DNA from: Oleiphilaceae bacterium | GTDB taxonomy: Bacteria; Pseudomonadota; Gammaproteobacteria; Pseudomonadales; Oleiphilaceae | Length of the DNA stretch: 64,000 bases | Direction of reading: 5' to 3' | Assembly: GCA_022447365.1 (NCBI GenBank) | Contig: JAKVBL010000004.1 | Location: 84,774 to 148,773 of the forward strand | Shown here: piece by piece, positions 34,158-42,980 of the stretch | Layout of the letters: every line of letters starts with the position of its first letter | Position numbering within the stretch: position 1 is the first letter of the stretch | Program-made: the position numbers and the translations under genes | Notes under the pieces: model-generated | Database searches by the model: none | Told to the model about the DNA's origin: nothing | Seen by the model: only the letters and a program-made list of their open reading frames with translations

Positions 34158-34434
34158 GTGATAAACGTGGCACTAATAAGTGTAATTCGACAGCGACACT
34201 CCCGTGAAGGCTTACCCTTCCGAGAGATCTCTCGCCGAATCGGAGTTTCGCGCAGTACTGTGCGTAAATACATCAACAACGAAGAACTTGATCCCAAGTA
34301 TCCAGCCCGTAAAAGTCCAAGTAAGTTAGATGATTACGAACGTAAGTTGAGGAGCTGGCTGTTTCGCAAGCGGAACGCTACCACAAACAACGTAAATCCG
34401 TGAAGCAGTCATATCATGACTTGGCAAATGAAAA
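34158..34434 (+). pseudogene. istA: IS21-family transposase istA, frameshifted N-terminal fragment
   Basis: GTG 34158 starts the typical IstA N terminus: VIRQRHSREGLPFREISRRIGVSRSTVRKYI is the helix-turn-helix that binds the element ends. The frame runs to a stop at 34401-34403, but after LRSWLF the expected IstA sequence (QAERYHKQRKSVKQSYHDLA) continues in another frame from about 34367, showing a frameshift. Similarity fades after about 34434. The DDE catalytic domain and istB are absent. It is therefore a dead remnant of about 280 bases attached to an intact left end. Confidence 0.8.
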
Positions 34435-34466
34435 GTGGCAAGCAAGAAGTACAAGGCAGGCCCAAA

Positions 34467-34988
34467 TCAAAACGCACGCGTCTTCGCTTAGGTTTTGCCG
34501 GCGATGATTTTAGTTACGCGATATCTCTCTTCTTACCGACACGATCTCGCTCCGCATTTGCTCTCGATCCCGAAATCAAAAAAGAATGCATATGGGCGGG
34601 AGAACGCTACTACCCTGCTCGCGTGCTGATCGATCGTGATGGGCCGATATTGAAATCTAGATCGGGACGGTCTTGGGATACTCTTAGTACACATATTCCA
34701 CACTACGAAACGAGTTTTTCGCACAGCTCAGACCCGCAACGCGCTCCCGAAATCATCCAACTTCGCGATAAAATTGATCACTGGCACTTCTATGACCACT
34801 TTCGAACTGACAGTGCTGTGCCAGGACGGCAATCTCACCTTGGAAGCCGCACAACCATCTTATCTGACGATGGGCATTACCTTGCTGCTGCCCTCCAAAC
34901 GGTTATAGAAATCGGCAACGAACAAGCCTTATATGAAACCATTGAAGATGCATTTTACAGTACGCGCTTAGACAATACCGGAAGTTGA
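34467..34988 (+). pseudogene. Internal fragment of an AAA-family (RecF/OLD-like) ATPase
   Basis: The frame contains RTRLRLGFAGDDFSYAISLFLP, FALDPEIKKECIWAGERYYPARVLIDRDGP and WHFYDHFRTDSAVPGRQSHLGSRTTILSDDGHYLAAALQTVIEIG. I recognise these as the middle part of a family of roughly 370-residue AAA_21-type ATPases. The N-terminal Walker A region and the C-terminal signature/Walker B region are both missing. The fragment abuts the broken istA upstream and stops at 34988, so it looks truncated at both ends. The in-frame ATG at 34416 is probably not a real start. Confidence 0.65.
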
Positions 34989-35055
34989 AAAATACTTTTG
35001 ACTCACTTCGGGTTTATGTAGAAAACAGACATAAAATAAATTCGTACCCTATTCC

Positions 35056-35619
35056 TCATTCCGAAAATTTAGACACAATATTGGCAACACGCTGCCCTAA
35101 ATATTTAGCAGTTACTAAATCGATAGGATTTAGTTCGCCATCCAAAGAGTGAGCAATTAAGCCAGATTGAGCACCCAGCCTGTTACGACCTTCTGGATCA
35201 CAGTTGCCAGGTATATCCAAACTTGTCCATAACATGCCATGTTGATTTGCGAAGATTTGCAGATATTGAATGGTGTTTAACTGATCACCACTTAAATTAG
35301 AACCAGTAGTAAAGCCACTTGCAATTTTATTTGACCATGCGCTGTCAGCCCAAAGCTCTCCCGTAGCGTCAGCAAACGCCTTAAATTGCGCCGACACACA
35401 ACCCATAAAGGTGGGTGAACCGAACACCATTGCATCAACATCACTTAGCTGTTTAATCAAAGCTGAATTTTCAAAACGACCTTCAATGATATCGGAACCA
35501 AGAATTTCAGCAGAAATAACCTCAACTCCTGTGACGGAACTAACCCCAGCTTCAACAGCTTCAGCAAGTTGCATCGTTGTGCCAGTTACAGAGTGATAAA
35601 CAATGGCGACTTTGACCAC
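35056..35619 (-). CDS. Flavodoxin-family (WrbA-like) NADPH-dependent oxidoreductase
   Basis: This 187-residue FMN-binding protein has the flavodoxin fold. The phosphate loop HSVTGTTMQLAEAVEAG is at the N terminus, and the FGSPTFMGCVSAQFKAFADATG block is typical of WrbA-type and NADPH-dependent FMN reductases. The sequence ends with a surface helix and has no membrane part. A quinone- or metal-reducing role is plausible but the electron acceptor cannot be told. It stands alone in the island between the truncated ATPase and the BrnTA pair. The start ATG at 35619 follows a GAGGAGA-type ribosome site. Confidence 0.83.
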   Translation of the reverse strand: MVKVAIVYHSVTGTTMQLAEAVEAGVSSVTGVEVISAEILGSDIIEGRFENSALIKQLSDVDAMVFGSPTFMGCVSAQFKAFADATGELWADSAWSNKIASGFTTGSNLSGDQLNTIQYLQIFANQHGMLWTSLDIPGNCDPEGRNRLGAQSGLIAHSLDGELNPIDLVTAKYLGQRVANIVSKFSE

Positions 35620-35821
35620 GAGAAAAATCTCCTCAATCGTAGAACTTTGATTCCGATAAGACTTACATTTTTGGACCGCTAACGAAATCTAACTGAAATA
35701 TTTCATCGCAAAAAGAAGAAACTATCAGACGTCTGCAATCCTTTTTATACAGAAGCGACTAAGGTCTGCTTTTCATTCATTTGAGAACAAATAGGCGGCA
35801 TATATCTCTTAGTTAAAAAGA

Positions 35822-36067
35822 TTAATTGTGTGCGTTATGGGTTGAGGAATGTTCCAAACGTTCTGCCAGCCATACTTTTATAATCGACTGACGAGTAACT
35901 CCCAAACGCGACGCTTCTTTATCCAAAGAATCAATCATCCATGTTGGAAAATCTACATTGACCCGCCTTTGTTCTTGATTTGGACGCCTAATAGACGACA
36001 AATCAAACTCGTTTAAAACATCAGCATTGTTGTCATCAAAATTTTTGTCTAGATCTTTAGCTTTCAT
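35822..36067 (-). CDS. brnA: BrnA-type antitoxin
   Basis: This 81-residue antitoxin has a C-terminal ribbon-helix-helix (RRVNVDFPTWMIDSLDKEASRLGVTRQSIIKVWLAERLE) typical of BrnA/CopG-type proteins and an acidic N-terminal toxin-binding arm. It overlaps the end of the brnT frame by 11 bases, the standard toxin-first arrangement. The complex with BrnT should repress the promoter upstream of brnT. It lies near the right end of the island. Confidence 0.85.
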   Translation of the reverse strand: MKAKDLDKNFDDNNADVLNEFDLSSIRRPNQEQRRVNVDFPTWMIDSLDKEASRLGVTRQSIIKVWLAERLEHSSTHNAHN

Positions 36068-36320
36068 ATAAAGCTACCTCCACTTCGCGAGAACGCCTCA
36101 CTGATATAATTCGTATATTCTTTGAGCGATAGGTAATGATTGCTGACCAATGCTTCGACCCTATTTTGCCAATAACTAATGATCTTGGTTCTTCTGTTGA
36201 TTTTGCATCAAGCTCAACAAACCTCACATCTCGCCACAAGTCCTGTGCGGTGACAAAATCAATCCCGTGTTTCTCAAGATTGGATTTACTTTTCTTTGGA
36301 TCAAATTCGAAAGAATACAT
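36057..36320 (-). CDS. brnT: BrnT-type ribonuclease toxin (DUF497)
   Basis: This 87-residue toxin has the complete DUF497 pattern: FEFDPKKSKSNLEKHGIDFVTAQDLW, RSLVIGKIGSKHWSAIITYRSKNIRIISVRRS. The last block carries the conserved arginines of the RelE-like fold. BrnT of Brucella blocks growth by RNA cleavage. It is followed by brnA with an 11-base overlap. A short inverted repeat at 36324-36338 directly before the start may be the operator. Confidence 0.87.
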   Translation of the reverse strand: MYSFEFDPKKSKSNLEKHGIDFVTAQDLWRDVRFVELDAKSTEEPRSLVIGKIGSKHWSAIITYRSKNIRIISVRRSREVEVALYES

Positions 36321-36323
36321 AGT

Positions 36324-36338
36324 GTATAAAAAATATAC
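36324..36338 (-). promoter_or_regulatory. Inverted repeat before brnT, candidate operator
   Basis: GTATA and TATAC arms flank five A/T bases, four bases upstream of the brnT start. On the minus strand TTGCTT and TATTTT with 17-base spacing could be the promoter. The site fits BrnTA autoregulation but is short and AT-rich. Confidence 0.35.
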
Positions 36339-36582
36339 CTAAATTGACGTATAAGCAATATATAACCGTAATATTCTCTTAAGTAACGCGCATCTAAACG
36401 AAATAATGATTTCTCCAAAAGAGTTCTCTATGTCCGCTTTTCTTCTGAAGCTGTATTACATACTTAAAGCAATAAAGGTCTGCTCATGTCTATCTTGAGA
36501 CTATGACCTTTCAAACTTTGTTAACAACGTTTTTTGGTCACGGACTCCAAGTCAGGGAATCAATGCTAGGTGAGCTAAGGCA

Positions 36583-36646
36583 TATGGCCACATTTGGTCA
36601 CCTAGAAGACCATAAAGTGGCCATATGGCCAACATATGGTTCCCAC
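36583..36646. repeat. Right island end: inverted copy of the 21-bp repeat with IS21-like subterminal repeats
   Basis: Positions 36626-36646 are the exact reverse complement of 28968-28988. Inside this end further GGCCATATGGCC/GGTCACC-type elements repeat between 36583 and 36625, as in the left end. The outer edge is about 29 bases from the 3' CCA of tRNA-Ile, so the 7.7-kb segment ends beside the tRNA gene without damaging it. Confidence 0.65.
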
Positions 36647-36674
36647 ACCAGAAGGGATAAAATTCAAGCAAAAA

Positions 36675-36751
36675 TGGTGGGCCTTCCCAGACTTGAACTG
36701 GGGACCTACCGATTATGAGTCGGGTGCTCTAACCAACTGAGCTAAAGGCCC
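36675..36751 (-). tRNA. ileX: tRNA-Ile2 (anticodon CAU, lysidine type), CCA encoded
   Basis: The minus strand folds into a tRNA: acceptor stem GGGCCTT/AAGGCCC, D arm GCTC-AGTTGGTTA-GAGC, anticodon loop CTCATAA, T stem CCCAG/CTGGG with TTCAAGT, discriminator A and encoded CCA at 36675-36677. CAU anticodons occur in Met and Ile2 tRNAs. The position beside rpoD, as for E. coli ileX, and the GACTCATAATC context favour Ile2, in which TilS converts C34 to lysidine. The outermost anticodon-stem pair is a C-U mismatch. Confidence 0.88.
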
Positions 36752-36820
36752 ATTCTTGCTTTGCTCTTTCGAAAATGAGCGAAGGGGATCTCTTCATCTA
36801 AGAGAGCCTTAAATGAAGAA

Positions 36821-36842
36821 GGGGCGCATTATAATGCGCCCC
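36821..36842 (-). terminator. Probable rpoD terminator (perfect 22-bp palindrome)
   Basis: GGGGCGCATTA and TAATGCGCCCC form 11-base perfect arms without spacer, 20 bases after the rpoD stop. The minus strand continues TTCTTCATTT. It would end the rpsU-yqeY-dnaG-rpoD transcript ahead of, or overlapping processing of, the tRNA. Confidence 0.7.
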
Positions 36843-36861
36843 TTTAAACTTTGCTAGACGA

Positions 36862-38676
36862 TTATTCGTCTAAGAAGCTGCGTAAATGATCAGAGCGCGT
36901 TGGGTGGCGTAATTTACGCAACGCTTTGGCTTCTATCTGACGAATACGCTCACGCGTTACATCAAACTGCTTACCAACTTCTTCCAAAGTGTGGTCCGTA
37001 TTCATTTCAATACCAAAACGCATACGAAGTACTTTCGCTTCACGTGCAGTCAAACCAGAAAGAACACTACGTGTTGCTTCTTTAAGACCTTCACCTGTTG
37101 CTGTATCCACTGGAGATTCAGCCATAGTATCTTCGATAAAATCACCAAGATGCGAATCTTCATCGTCACCAATTGGTGTTTCCATAGAGATTGGCTCTTT
37201 AGCGATCTTCAGTACTTTACGTACCTTCTCTTCCGGCATATCCATGCGTTCACCAAGCTCTTCAGGCGTTGGTTCACGACCCATTTCTTGCAACATCTGA
37301 CGAGAAATACGATTCAACTTGTTGATCGTTTCGATCATGTGCACTGGAATACGGATTGTACGCGCTTGGTCTGCAATAGAACGCGTAATCGCCTGACGAA
37401 TCCACCAAGTTGCGTAGGTAGAAAACTTATAACCGCGACGATACTCAAACTTATCTACGGCTTTCATCAAACCAATGTTGCCTTCCTGAATCAGATCAAG
37501 GAACTGCAAACCACGGTTGGTGTATTTTTTCGCAATCGAGATAACAAGACGCAAGTTCGCCTCGACCATTTCTTTCTTGGCACGACGCGCCTTCGCTTCA
37601 CCGATTGAAATACGACGGTTCACGTCTTTCAACTGCGCGACCGTCAATCCAACTTCTTCTGCAATAAATGCAATCTTACGTTGCGAACGTACGATTTCAT
37701 CTTTGTACAAATCAAGTTTGGCAGAAGCAGCATGCTTCTCTTCGAGAAGTTCGTTCACCCAGTTTAAATTCGCTTCATTACCAGGGAAACGTTTAATGAA
37801 CTCTTTGCGATCCATGCCGCACTCGCGAGAGCAAATCGACAAGACATTACGCTCATTCACACGAACCACATCGTTCGCTGAACGAACAGAAGCTACCAAG
37901 TAATCGAACTGTTTAGCATTCAGCTTAAGAGGTGCAAACAGCTCACCTAACTCGTTAAGCTCTTTGATTGTTTCTTTGCTTGCACGGCCATGCTTCTCTT
38001 CAGTACGAAGCGCCTTGTCTAACTGAACACGGATCGCTTCGAAACGCTCTCGCGCTTCTTCTGGATCTGGACCGTTATCCGTTTCTTCCTCTTCATCGTC
38101 CGAATCATCAGAATTTTCTTTCGCTTCGGTAGGATTTACAGGAACAGGAATATTCGCTTCCGCTTCTGGATCAAGATAGCCAGTTAATACATCTGTAAGA
38201 CGACCTTCGTCTTCTACGATTTGATCATACAAAGCGACAATAGAAGCAACCGAACCGGGGAAATGCGCAAGTGATGCCATCACATCACGTAAGCCTTCTT
38301 CAATACGTTTCGCGATACGAATTTCGCCGTCACGCGTAAGAAGTTCTACAGTACCCATTTCACGCATGTACATGCGAACAGGGTCAGTGGTTCGTCCAGC
38401 TTCTGTTTCTACTGCTGCAAGTGCTGCGGCGGCTTCCGCGGCAGCTACTTCATCAGTAGAGTCGCCGTCGGACATAAGAAGAGAGTCGGAATCTGGCGCT
38501 GTTTCTACTACCTGAATCCCCATGTCATTGATCATGCGGATAATGTCTTCAACCTGATCCGGATCAGCAATATCTTCAGGTAAGTGGTCGTTTACTTCAG
38601 AGTAAGTCAAATACCCTTGCTCTTTACCGCGAGCAATCAGTACTTTTAAACGCGACTGTTGTGAATCTGTTGGCAT
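36862..38676 (-). CDS. rpoD: RNA polymerase sigma factor RpoD (sigma70)
   Basis: This roughly 604-residue housekeeping sigma factor contains region 1.1 at the N terminus, region 1.2 ([23 protein letters not shown]), a long acidic non-conserved region ([16 protein letters not shown]), region 2 ([55 protein letters not shown]), region 3 and region 4.2 ([30 protein letters not shown]). I chose ATG 38676 because AGGG sits five bases before it. GTG at 38682 would add two residues and overlap the ribosome site. It follows dnaG in the classic macromolecular-synthesis operon. Confidence 0.98.
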   Translation of the reverse strand: MPTDSQQSRLKVLIARGKEQGYLTYSEVNDHLPEDIADPDQVEDIIRMINDMGIQVVETAPDSDSLLMSDGDSTDEVAAAEAAAALAAVETEAGRTTDPVRMYMREMGTVELLTRDGEIRIAKRIEEGLRDVMASLAHFPGSVASIVALYDQIVEDEGRLTDVLTGYLDPEAEANIPVPVNPTEAKENSDDSDDEEEETDNGPDPEEARERFEAIRVQLDKALRTEEKHGRASKETIKELNELGELFAPLKLNAKQFDYLVASVRSANDVVRVNERNVLSICSRECGMDRKEFIKRFPGNEANLNWVNELLEEKHAASAKLDLYKDEIVRSQRKIAFIAEEVGLTVAQLKDVNRRISIGEAKARRAKKEMVEANLRLVISIAKKYTNRGLQFLDLIQEGNIGLMKAVDKFEYRRGYKFSTYATWWIRQAITRSIADQARTIRIPVHMIETINKLNRISRQMLQEMGREPTPEELGERMDMPEEKVRKVLKIAKEPISMETPIGDDEDSHLGDFIEDTMAESPVDTATGEGLKEATRSVLSGLTAREAKVLRMRFGIEMNTDHTLEEVGKQFDVTRERIRQIEAKALRKLRHPTRSDHLRSFLDE

Positions 38677-38790
38677 GTTCACCCTATTGTCTGGTGGCCG
38701 ATTAAAAAATAGTCGGCCATTATACGGAATAATTAATCACCCACAAAGGAAAAGTGCGATCATAAACACAGAAATCAAGCTTATTAACAA

Positions 38791-40506
38791 TTAAAGATGC
38801 TCAGATATTCGAGTGGTTACTGCTTGAGCTTGGCTGCGCTCTTCGTCAGTTAGTTGATCGGGTGATGTTATAAGCTTAGCTGCTCGCAGCGCATCAACAC
38901 GTTTTTTTTGTTCGATTGCGCGTTTTATTATGAAATCTAATTCTTCAATCGCGATATCAGGCTCTGGAATCGCTTCAATCCCCGAAAACAAATCAAAAAA
39001 TCGCTCGCGATAACCTTGCTGATCAACGGCAAGTTGATACATCAAATCTTGCTGCGACATGATCTTAAACTTGGTTATGAACCCAACAAACATCGCCGCT
39101 GTTTCAGACTGGAAGGTAATGTCTAAATCATTGAGTGCCTGATGTCTTTCTGGAGCGAAGTATAGTCCTAAACAAATCGCGATATCTTTAGTACGAATTA
39201 CACGAATCTCGGAGCTCTCACGTGTCACTTGACGCCCCGACTCAGAAAACTTCTTACGCGGACTAGTTAGCTCTTTAAGACGGTCCCACAAGCCCGACTT
39301 TAATGCACTCTTAGGTAAATCATTTAAGATCTCTTGCACTCTGCTACGAAGAACGCCCCGATCTTCTGGCAAATCAAGATTTAAGCCCTGCGTGTGAACC
39401 TGAAAAAAGAACTCAGAAAGCGGTAAAGCTCGCTCGATACGTTTCTCAAAATTATCCGCACCCTCTTCGCGAATTAAGGTATCAGGATCTTCTCCCTGAG
39501 GGAGAATTAAAAAGCTAAATTGCATGCCGTTTTCATACATCGGCAGCAAATTATCCATCGCCTTTTGAGCAGCTCTCATACCCGCAGCATCACCATCAAA
39601 ACAGAAAATCAGTTTTTTGCAGCGACGTAATAGCTGACCTAAGTTTTCTGCGTTAGTCGCAGTTCCCAAAGTTGCTACAGCATAATTAATCCCGTGCTGA
39701 GCAAGAGAAACCACATCCATGTAACCCTCAACAACAAGAAGCTTTTCAATACTTCTAAGGGCTCTAGATGCTTCGAACAGCCCATAAATCTCGTTACTTT
39801 TGTGAAAAACACGAGACTCGGGAGAGTTGATGTACTTTGCTTTATCGTCGCCTAAGGTTCTTCCACCAAAACCAACAGTCTTGCCACGCATGTTCCGAAT
39901 AGGAAACATCAAACGGTTCTGAAACAGATCAAAAGGTCGCTCATACTTTTGCGAGACCAATTTCATTTCAACGAGCTTAGCAAGCTGCCGGTCTCCCGCC
40001 TGACCTCCAACAAAATCTCGTTCAGCTGGCGCATAACCGATACCAAAACGCTCAATCACCTCATCACTTAAACCGCGCATTTTTATATAACGCTGTGCGA
40101 CATCTTTACTGGTATGATTAGCGAGAGCTTCTCTATAACGCCTATCTACGGCATCTAAAGCTTCAAAATATGGCTTCGTTTCGTCATATGCTTGCTGCAG
40201 ACGCTGGTCTCGCGGCACTTCAACACCCGCGATCTTGGCAAGTTCTTCTACTGCTTCAACAAAATTGAGATTGTCATACTCTCGCAAGAATGAGATCGCA
40301 TCACCGCTCGCACCACAACCAAAGCAATGATAGAAATTCTTCTGCGCATTGACGTTAAAAGAGGGAGTATTTTCGTTATGGAATGGGCAGCAGGCTTTGT
40401 AGCTAGTTCCAGCTTTCTTTAGCTTGATTCTTGAAGAAACAACATCAACAAGCGGCACTCGCTCGCGCAGTTCTTCAATAAAGCTTTGAGGAATTTGACC
40501 TGCCAT
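38791..40506 (-). CDS. dnaG: DNA primase
   Basis: This 571-residue primase makes RNA primers at the replication fork. The N-terminal zinc ribbon has CPFHNENTPSF and FYHCFGCGASGD ligands. The RNA polymerase core includes YAPAERD, GKTVGFGGRTLGDDKAKYINSPES, and the TOPRIM domain with VEGYMDVVSLAQ and CFDGDAAGMRAA. The C-terminal third is the DnaB-binding region and is less conserved. The length is close to that of E. coli DnaG (581). It lies between yqeY and rpoD, as in most gammaproteobacteria with this operon form. Confidence 0.98.
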   Translation of the reverse strand: MAGQIPQSFIEELRERVPLVDVVSSRIKLKKAGTSYKACCPFHNENTPSFNVNAQKNFYHCFGCGASGDAISFLREYDNLNFVEAVEELAKIAGVEVPRDQRLQQAYDETKPYFEALDAVDRRYREALANHTSKDVAQRYIKMRGLSDEVIERFGIGYAPAERDFVGGQAGDRQLAKLVEMKLVSQKYERPFDLFQNRLMFPIRNMRGKTVGFGGRTLGDDKAKYINSPESRVFHKSNEIYGLFEASRALRSIEKLLVVEGYMDVVSLAQHGINYAVATLGTATNAENLGQLLRRCKKLIFCFDGDAAGMRAAQKAMDNLLPMYENGMQFSFLILPQGEDPDTLIREEGADNFEKRIERALPLSEFFFQVHTQGLNLDLPEDRGVLRSRVQEILNDLPKSALKSGLWDRLKELTSPRKKFSESGRQVTRESSEIRVIRTKDIAICLGLYFAPERHQALNDLDITFQSETAAMFVGFITKFKIMSQQDLMYQLAVDQQGYRERFFDLFSGIEAIPEPDIAIEELDFIIKRAIEQKKRVDALRAAKLITSPDQLTDEERSQAQAVTTRISEHL

Positions 40507-40568
40507 AGATTATTCCGCCGATAGAGAAACTTTAAGTAGAGGCACTTAAAAAATGTAGCGGTAGCAGA

Positions 40569-41024
40569 TTAACTTGATAGACGTTTTTTTACTAGACCAC
40601 TCACTGCGCCAACGTCTGCTCGACCTTGTAGCTGTGGTTTGAGAATAGCCATAACCTTGCCCATGTCACGAACTGACTCTGCGCCAGATTCGCTAACAGC
40701 ATCTTCGAGTAACGAATTAATTTCGTCTTCGGATAATGCTTTAGGAAGAAAGGTTTGAATCACTTCAATTTCCTTTGCTTCCACGTCGGCAAGGTCATCA
40801 CGACCAGCATCTGTGTATTGCGTAAACGAGTCTTTTCGCTGCTTTAGCATTTTATCTAATACAGCTAAGCAACGTGCGTCATCCAATTCGATACGCTCGT
40901 CGACTTCTATACGCTTGAACTCAGCAAGGATAAGACGAATAGTTGCTAGGCGCTCTTTTTCTTTAGCGCGCATAGCGTCTTTCATTGCTGAGCTAATGCT
41001 GGCCTTCAGCCCATTTTGGGACAT
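40569..41024 (-). CDS. GatB/YqeY domain protein
   Basis: This 151-residue cytosolic protein consists entirely of the YqeY/GatB tail domain (LKASISSAMKDAMRAKEKERLATIRLILAEFKRIEVDER, then KQRKDSFTQYTDAGRDDLADVEAKEIEVIQTFLPKALSEDEI and MGKVMAILKPQLQGRADVGAVSGLVKKRL). The domain binds tRNA in the amidotransferase GatCAB, but free-standing YqeY has no settled role. It is typically encoded between rpsU and dnaG, exactly as here, with 15 bases between it and rpsU. Confidence 0.93.
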   Translation of the reverse strand: MSQNGLKASISSAMKDAMRAKEKERLATIRLILAEFKRIEVDERIELDDARCLAVLDKMLKQRKDSFTQYTDAGRDDLADVEAKEIEVIQTFLPKALSEDEINSLLEDAVSESGAESVRDMGKVMAILKPQLQGRADVGAVSGLVKKRLSS

Positions 41025-41039
41025 AAGCGTTTACTGATC

Positions 41040-41255
41040 TTAGTAAAGACGCTCGAAACGACGCTGTTCACGCTGAACTTTCTTAGCGTGACGCTTAACC
41101 GCTGCAGCTGCTTTACGCTTACGAACAGTTGTTGGCTTCTCGTAGTGCTCGCGACGACGAACTTCAGACAATACACCAGCTTTTTCGCAAGAGCGCTTAA
41201 AGCGACGAAGAGCGATATCAAATGGCTCGTTTTCTTTAACTTTTACAGAAGGCAT
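41040..41255 (-). CDS. rpsU: 30S ribosomal protein S21
   Basis: This 71-residue, very basic protein ([42 protein letters not shown]) equals E. coli S21 in length and sequence pattern. It binds 16S rRNA near the anti-Shine-Dalgarno end and is needed for initiation. It is the first gene of the rpsU-yqeY-dnaG-rpoD operon, with a good sigma70 promoter about 90 bases upstream. Confidence 0.98.
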   Translation of the reverse strand: MPSVKVKENEPFDIALRRFKRSCEKAGVLSEVRRREHYEKPTTVRKRKAAAAVKRHAKKVQREQRRFERLY

Positions 41256-41345
41256 TCAAATTACCATTAATACGTTTAAAAATTCGTTCTAACTGCTTAA
41301 AACCACCGTTAAGAGGTTTTTAACGCAGTTTGTTTAGGGGCGCGA

Positions 41346-41374
41346 ATTCTAATGTTATTTTTTAACCAAGTAAA
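41346..41374 (-). promoter_or_regulatory. Sigma70 promoter for the rpsU operon
   Basis: On the minus strand TTTACT (41369-41374) and TAGAAT (41346-41351) are separated by 17 bases, about 90 bases before the rpsU start. The leader between them and rpsU is AT-rich and contains a weak GGTTTT/AAAACC hairpin. Confidence 0.6.
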
Positions 41375-41399
41375 GCCTTTTCATAAATGTGCTTAAAAT

Positions 41400-42554
41400 T
41401 CAGCTATGGCTCACATTTTTGTAGGGCAGCCAACGTTTCGCATCCTCATTAAACTGCTCAATATGCTCTCGCTCCTCATCTAAGAATCGATCAATTGCGC
41501 CGCGAAATTCAGGGTGCTGTATATAGTGCAAAGAATGCGTCGTCACCGGCTCAAATCCGCGCAGTAATTTATGTTCACCTTGAGCTCCTGCATCAAAACG
41601 CTTCAAACCATGTTCAATACAGTACTCAATACCTGCGTAATAACACACTTCAAAATGCAGCAAAGGAATGCCTTTTAATGCTCCCCAATAACGCCCATAT
41701 AGGCTCGATTCACCTTTAATAAACAGCGCGCTAGCGATCACTCTTTCGTCAGCGTCAAACGCAAACAAAAGCAAACAGTGTTCTGGCATTGAACGGAATA
41801 AGTGTTCAAAGAACACTCTATTCAAGTATGGCGCTTGACCTCTGACATGGTAAGTACTCTGATAACAGGCCACGAAGTCTTCAAACTGACCTTCACTCAG
41901 AGCGTTCGCCTCAATCCATTGGTAGTGAATACCTTGATCAGATAACTGGCGACGCTCTTTACGAATATTCTTCCGTTTGCGCGAACTTAAACAATCTAAG
42001 AAATCCTCAAAGTTTTGATAGCCTTTATTAAACCAATGGTATTGCACCCCCTTTCGATGCCCCCAAAGTTTTGAAGCATGTTCAGAGTGGTTCGCATCTG
42101 GAAACAATATGTGCGCAGAGCTAAAGTCATGATCAAGGCAGTGCTTTTCTATGGTTTGAGAATATAGAGACTCCAGCTCGGCCCATTTGATTGCGGTAGC
42201 GTCAAACAAAATACGTGCAGAGACAGAAGGCGTAAAAGGGATACTCGCCAGCAACTTCGGGTAATAGTTATAACCATGGCGCGCATAGGCATCTGCCCAT
42301 GCCCAATCAAACACATACTCCCCGTAGGAATGACGCTTTTTATAGACCGGGGAAAATGCAAGCAAACGGCCACCTTTCGTCCACACCGAAAAATGATAAG
42401 GCTCCCAGCCAGTTTTCGCGCACACACACTCAGACAATTCCAATGCCTTTAAAAAGGCATAGCGCATAAAAGGCTGATCAGGATCAGATAAGCTATCAAA
42501 CTCTTGTTCGTTAATATCACTCAATTGAGTTGGGAATTTAATCCGTATATCCAT
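41400..42554 (-). CDS. FemAB-like/GNAT acyltransferase (peptidogalycan biosynthesis-like, pfam04339)
   Basis: This 384-residue cytosolic protein of the DUF482/FemAB-like group has two GNAT-type halves. Hallmarks are QPFMRYAFLKALE near the start, YGEYVFDWAWADAYARHGYNYYPKLLASIPFTP, SSRKRKNIRKERRQL, and the closing YYAGIEYCIEHGLKRFDAGAQGEHKLLRGF motif. The family is widespread and predicted to transfer an amino-acyl or acyl group, but no substrate is established. It is divergent from the hopJ gene with 81 bases between the starts and lies next to the ribosomal operon only by position. Confidence 0.85.
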   Translation of the reverse strand: MDIRIKFPTQLSDINEQEFDSLSDPDQPFMRYAFLKALELSECVCAKTGWEPYHFSVWTKGGRLLAFSPVYKKRHSYGEYVFDWAWADAYARHGYNYYPKLLASIPFTPSVSARILFDATAIKWAELESLYSQTIEKHCLDHDFSSAHILFPDANHSEHASKLWGHRKGVQYHWFNKGYQNFEDFLDCLSSRKRKNIRKERRQLSDQGIHYQWIEANALSEGQFEDFVACYQSTYHVRGQAPYLNRVFFEHLFRSMPEHCLLLFAFDADERVIASALFIKGESSLYGRYWGALKGIPLLHFEVCYYAGIEYCIEHGLKRFDAGAQGEHKLLRGFEPVTTHSLHYIQHPEFRGAIDRFLDEEREHIEQFNEDAKRWLPYKNVSHS

Positions 42555-42635
42555 GTCGTCTTTTACGCCACTTACTGTTTAGATTTGCACACTTTTGATA
42601 AGCTCCACGCCCATTCAATATGGAGACATCAAAAC

Positions 42636-42980
42636 ATGACAGAACAAGAGTTTTTAGCACAATTGCGCCAATCACCTGAGTCCATTGACTTTAAAACAAG
42701 TATTGCGGTGATTGAAGAAAATTACGCATTCACACCTATTGCATTTAAGGTAGGAAACCAAGAAAACAAGCTAGGCGAAAATCAGGGCTCTTGTAAGTTA
42801 TTGGCATACGCGCAACGCCAGAATCTGGATGCACAGCTCGCGCTACATTTGTTTGGAGACTTCTACAGAAAAGACGTGCTCGAAAACCCAGAAGGGACTG
42901 ATCACCAAAATATTCGAAACTTTATCGAATTTGGCTGGGAAGGCGTAGCATTCGAAGGCGAAAGCTTAAGCGCCGCTTAA
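42636..42980 (+). CDS. HopJ type III effector family protein
   Basis: This 114-residue small protein has the full HopJ/HopPmaJ pattern: FKTSIAVIEENYAFTPIAFKVGNQENKLGENQGSCKLLAYAQ and LALHLFGDFYRKDVLENPEGTDHQNIRNFIEFGWEGVAFEG. The family was named after a Pseudomonas syringae effector. It occurs in many free-living marine bacteria without type III secretion, where it is presumably a cytosolic housekeeping protein. I chose ATG 42636 because GGAGA lies nine bases upstream. A frame open to 42504 runs into the divergent gene. It overlaps the end of the convergent diguanylate cyclase by three bases. Confidence 0.88.
   Translation: MTEQEFLAQLRQSPESIDFKTSIAVIEENYAFTPIAFKVGNQENKLGENQGSCKLLAYAQRQNLDAQLALHLFGDFYRKDVLENPEGTDHQNIRNFIEFGWEGVAFEGESLSAA

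Noticed and set aside
34416..34466. Start region of the AAA ATPase frame
   Set aside because: The first residues do not match the ATPase family and are derived from the istA junction, so I did not treat ATG 34416 as a real start.
36503..36718. 71-codon frame spanning the right island end and tRNA
   Set aside because: It runs through the inverted repeat and the tRNA gene, so it cannot be a conserved coding sequence.
36991..37608. 205-codon plus-strand frame opposite rpoD
   Set aside because: Antisense to the highly conserved rpoD gene, rich in Phe/His/Thr, with no ribosome site. It is a by-product of rpoD codon use.
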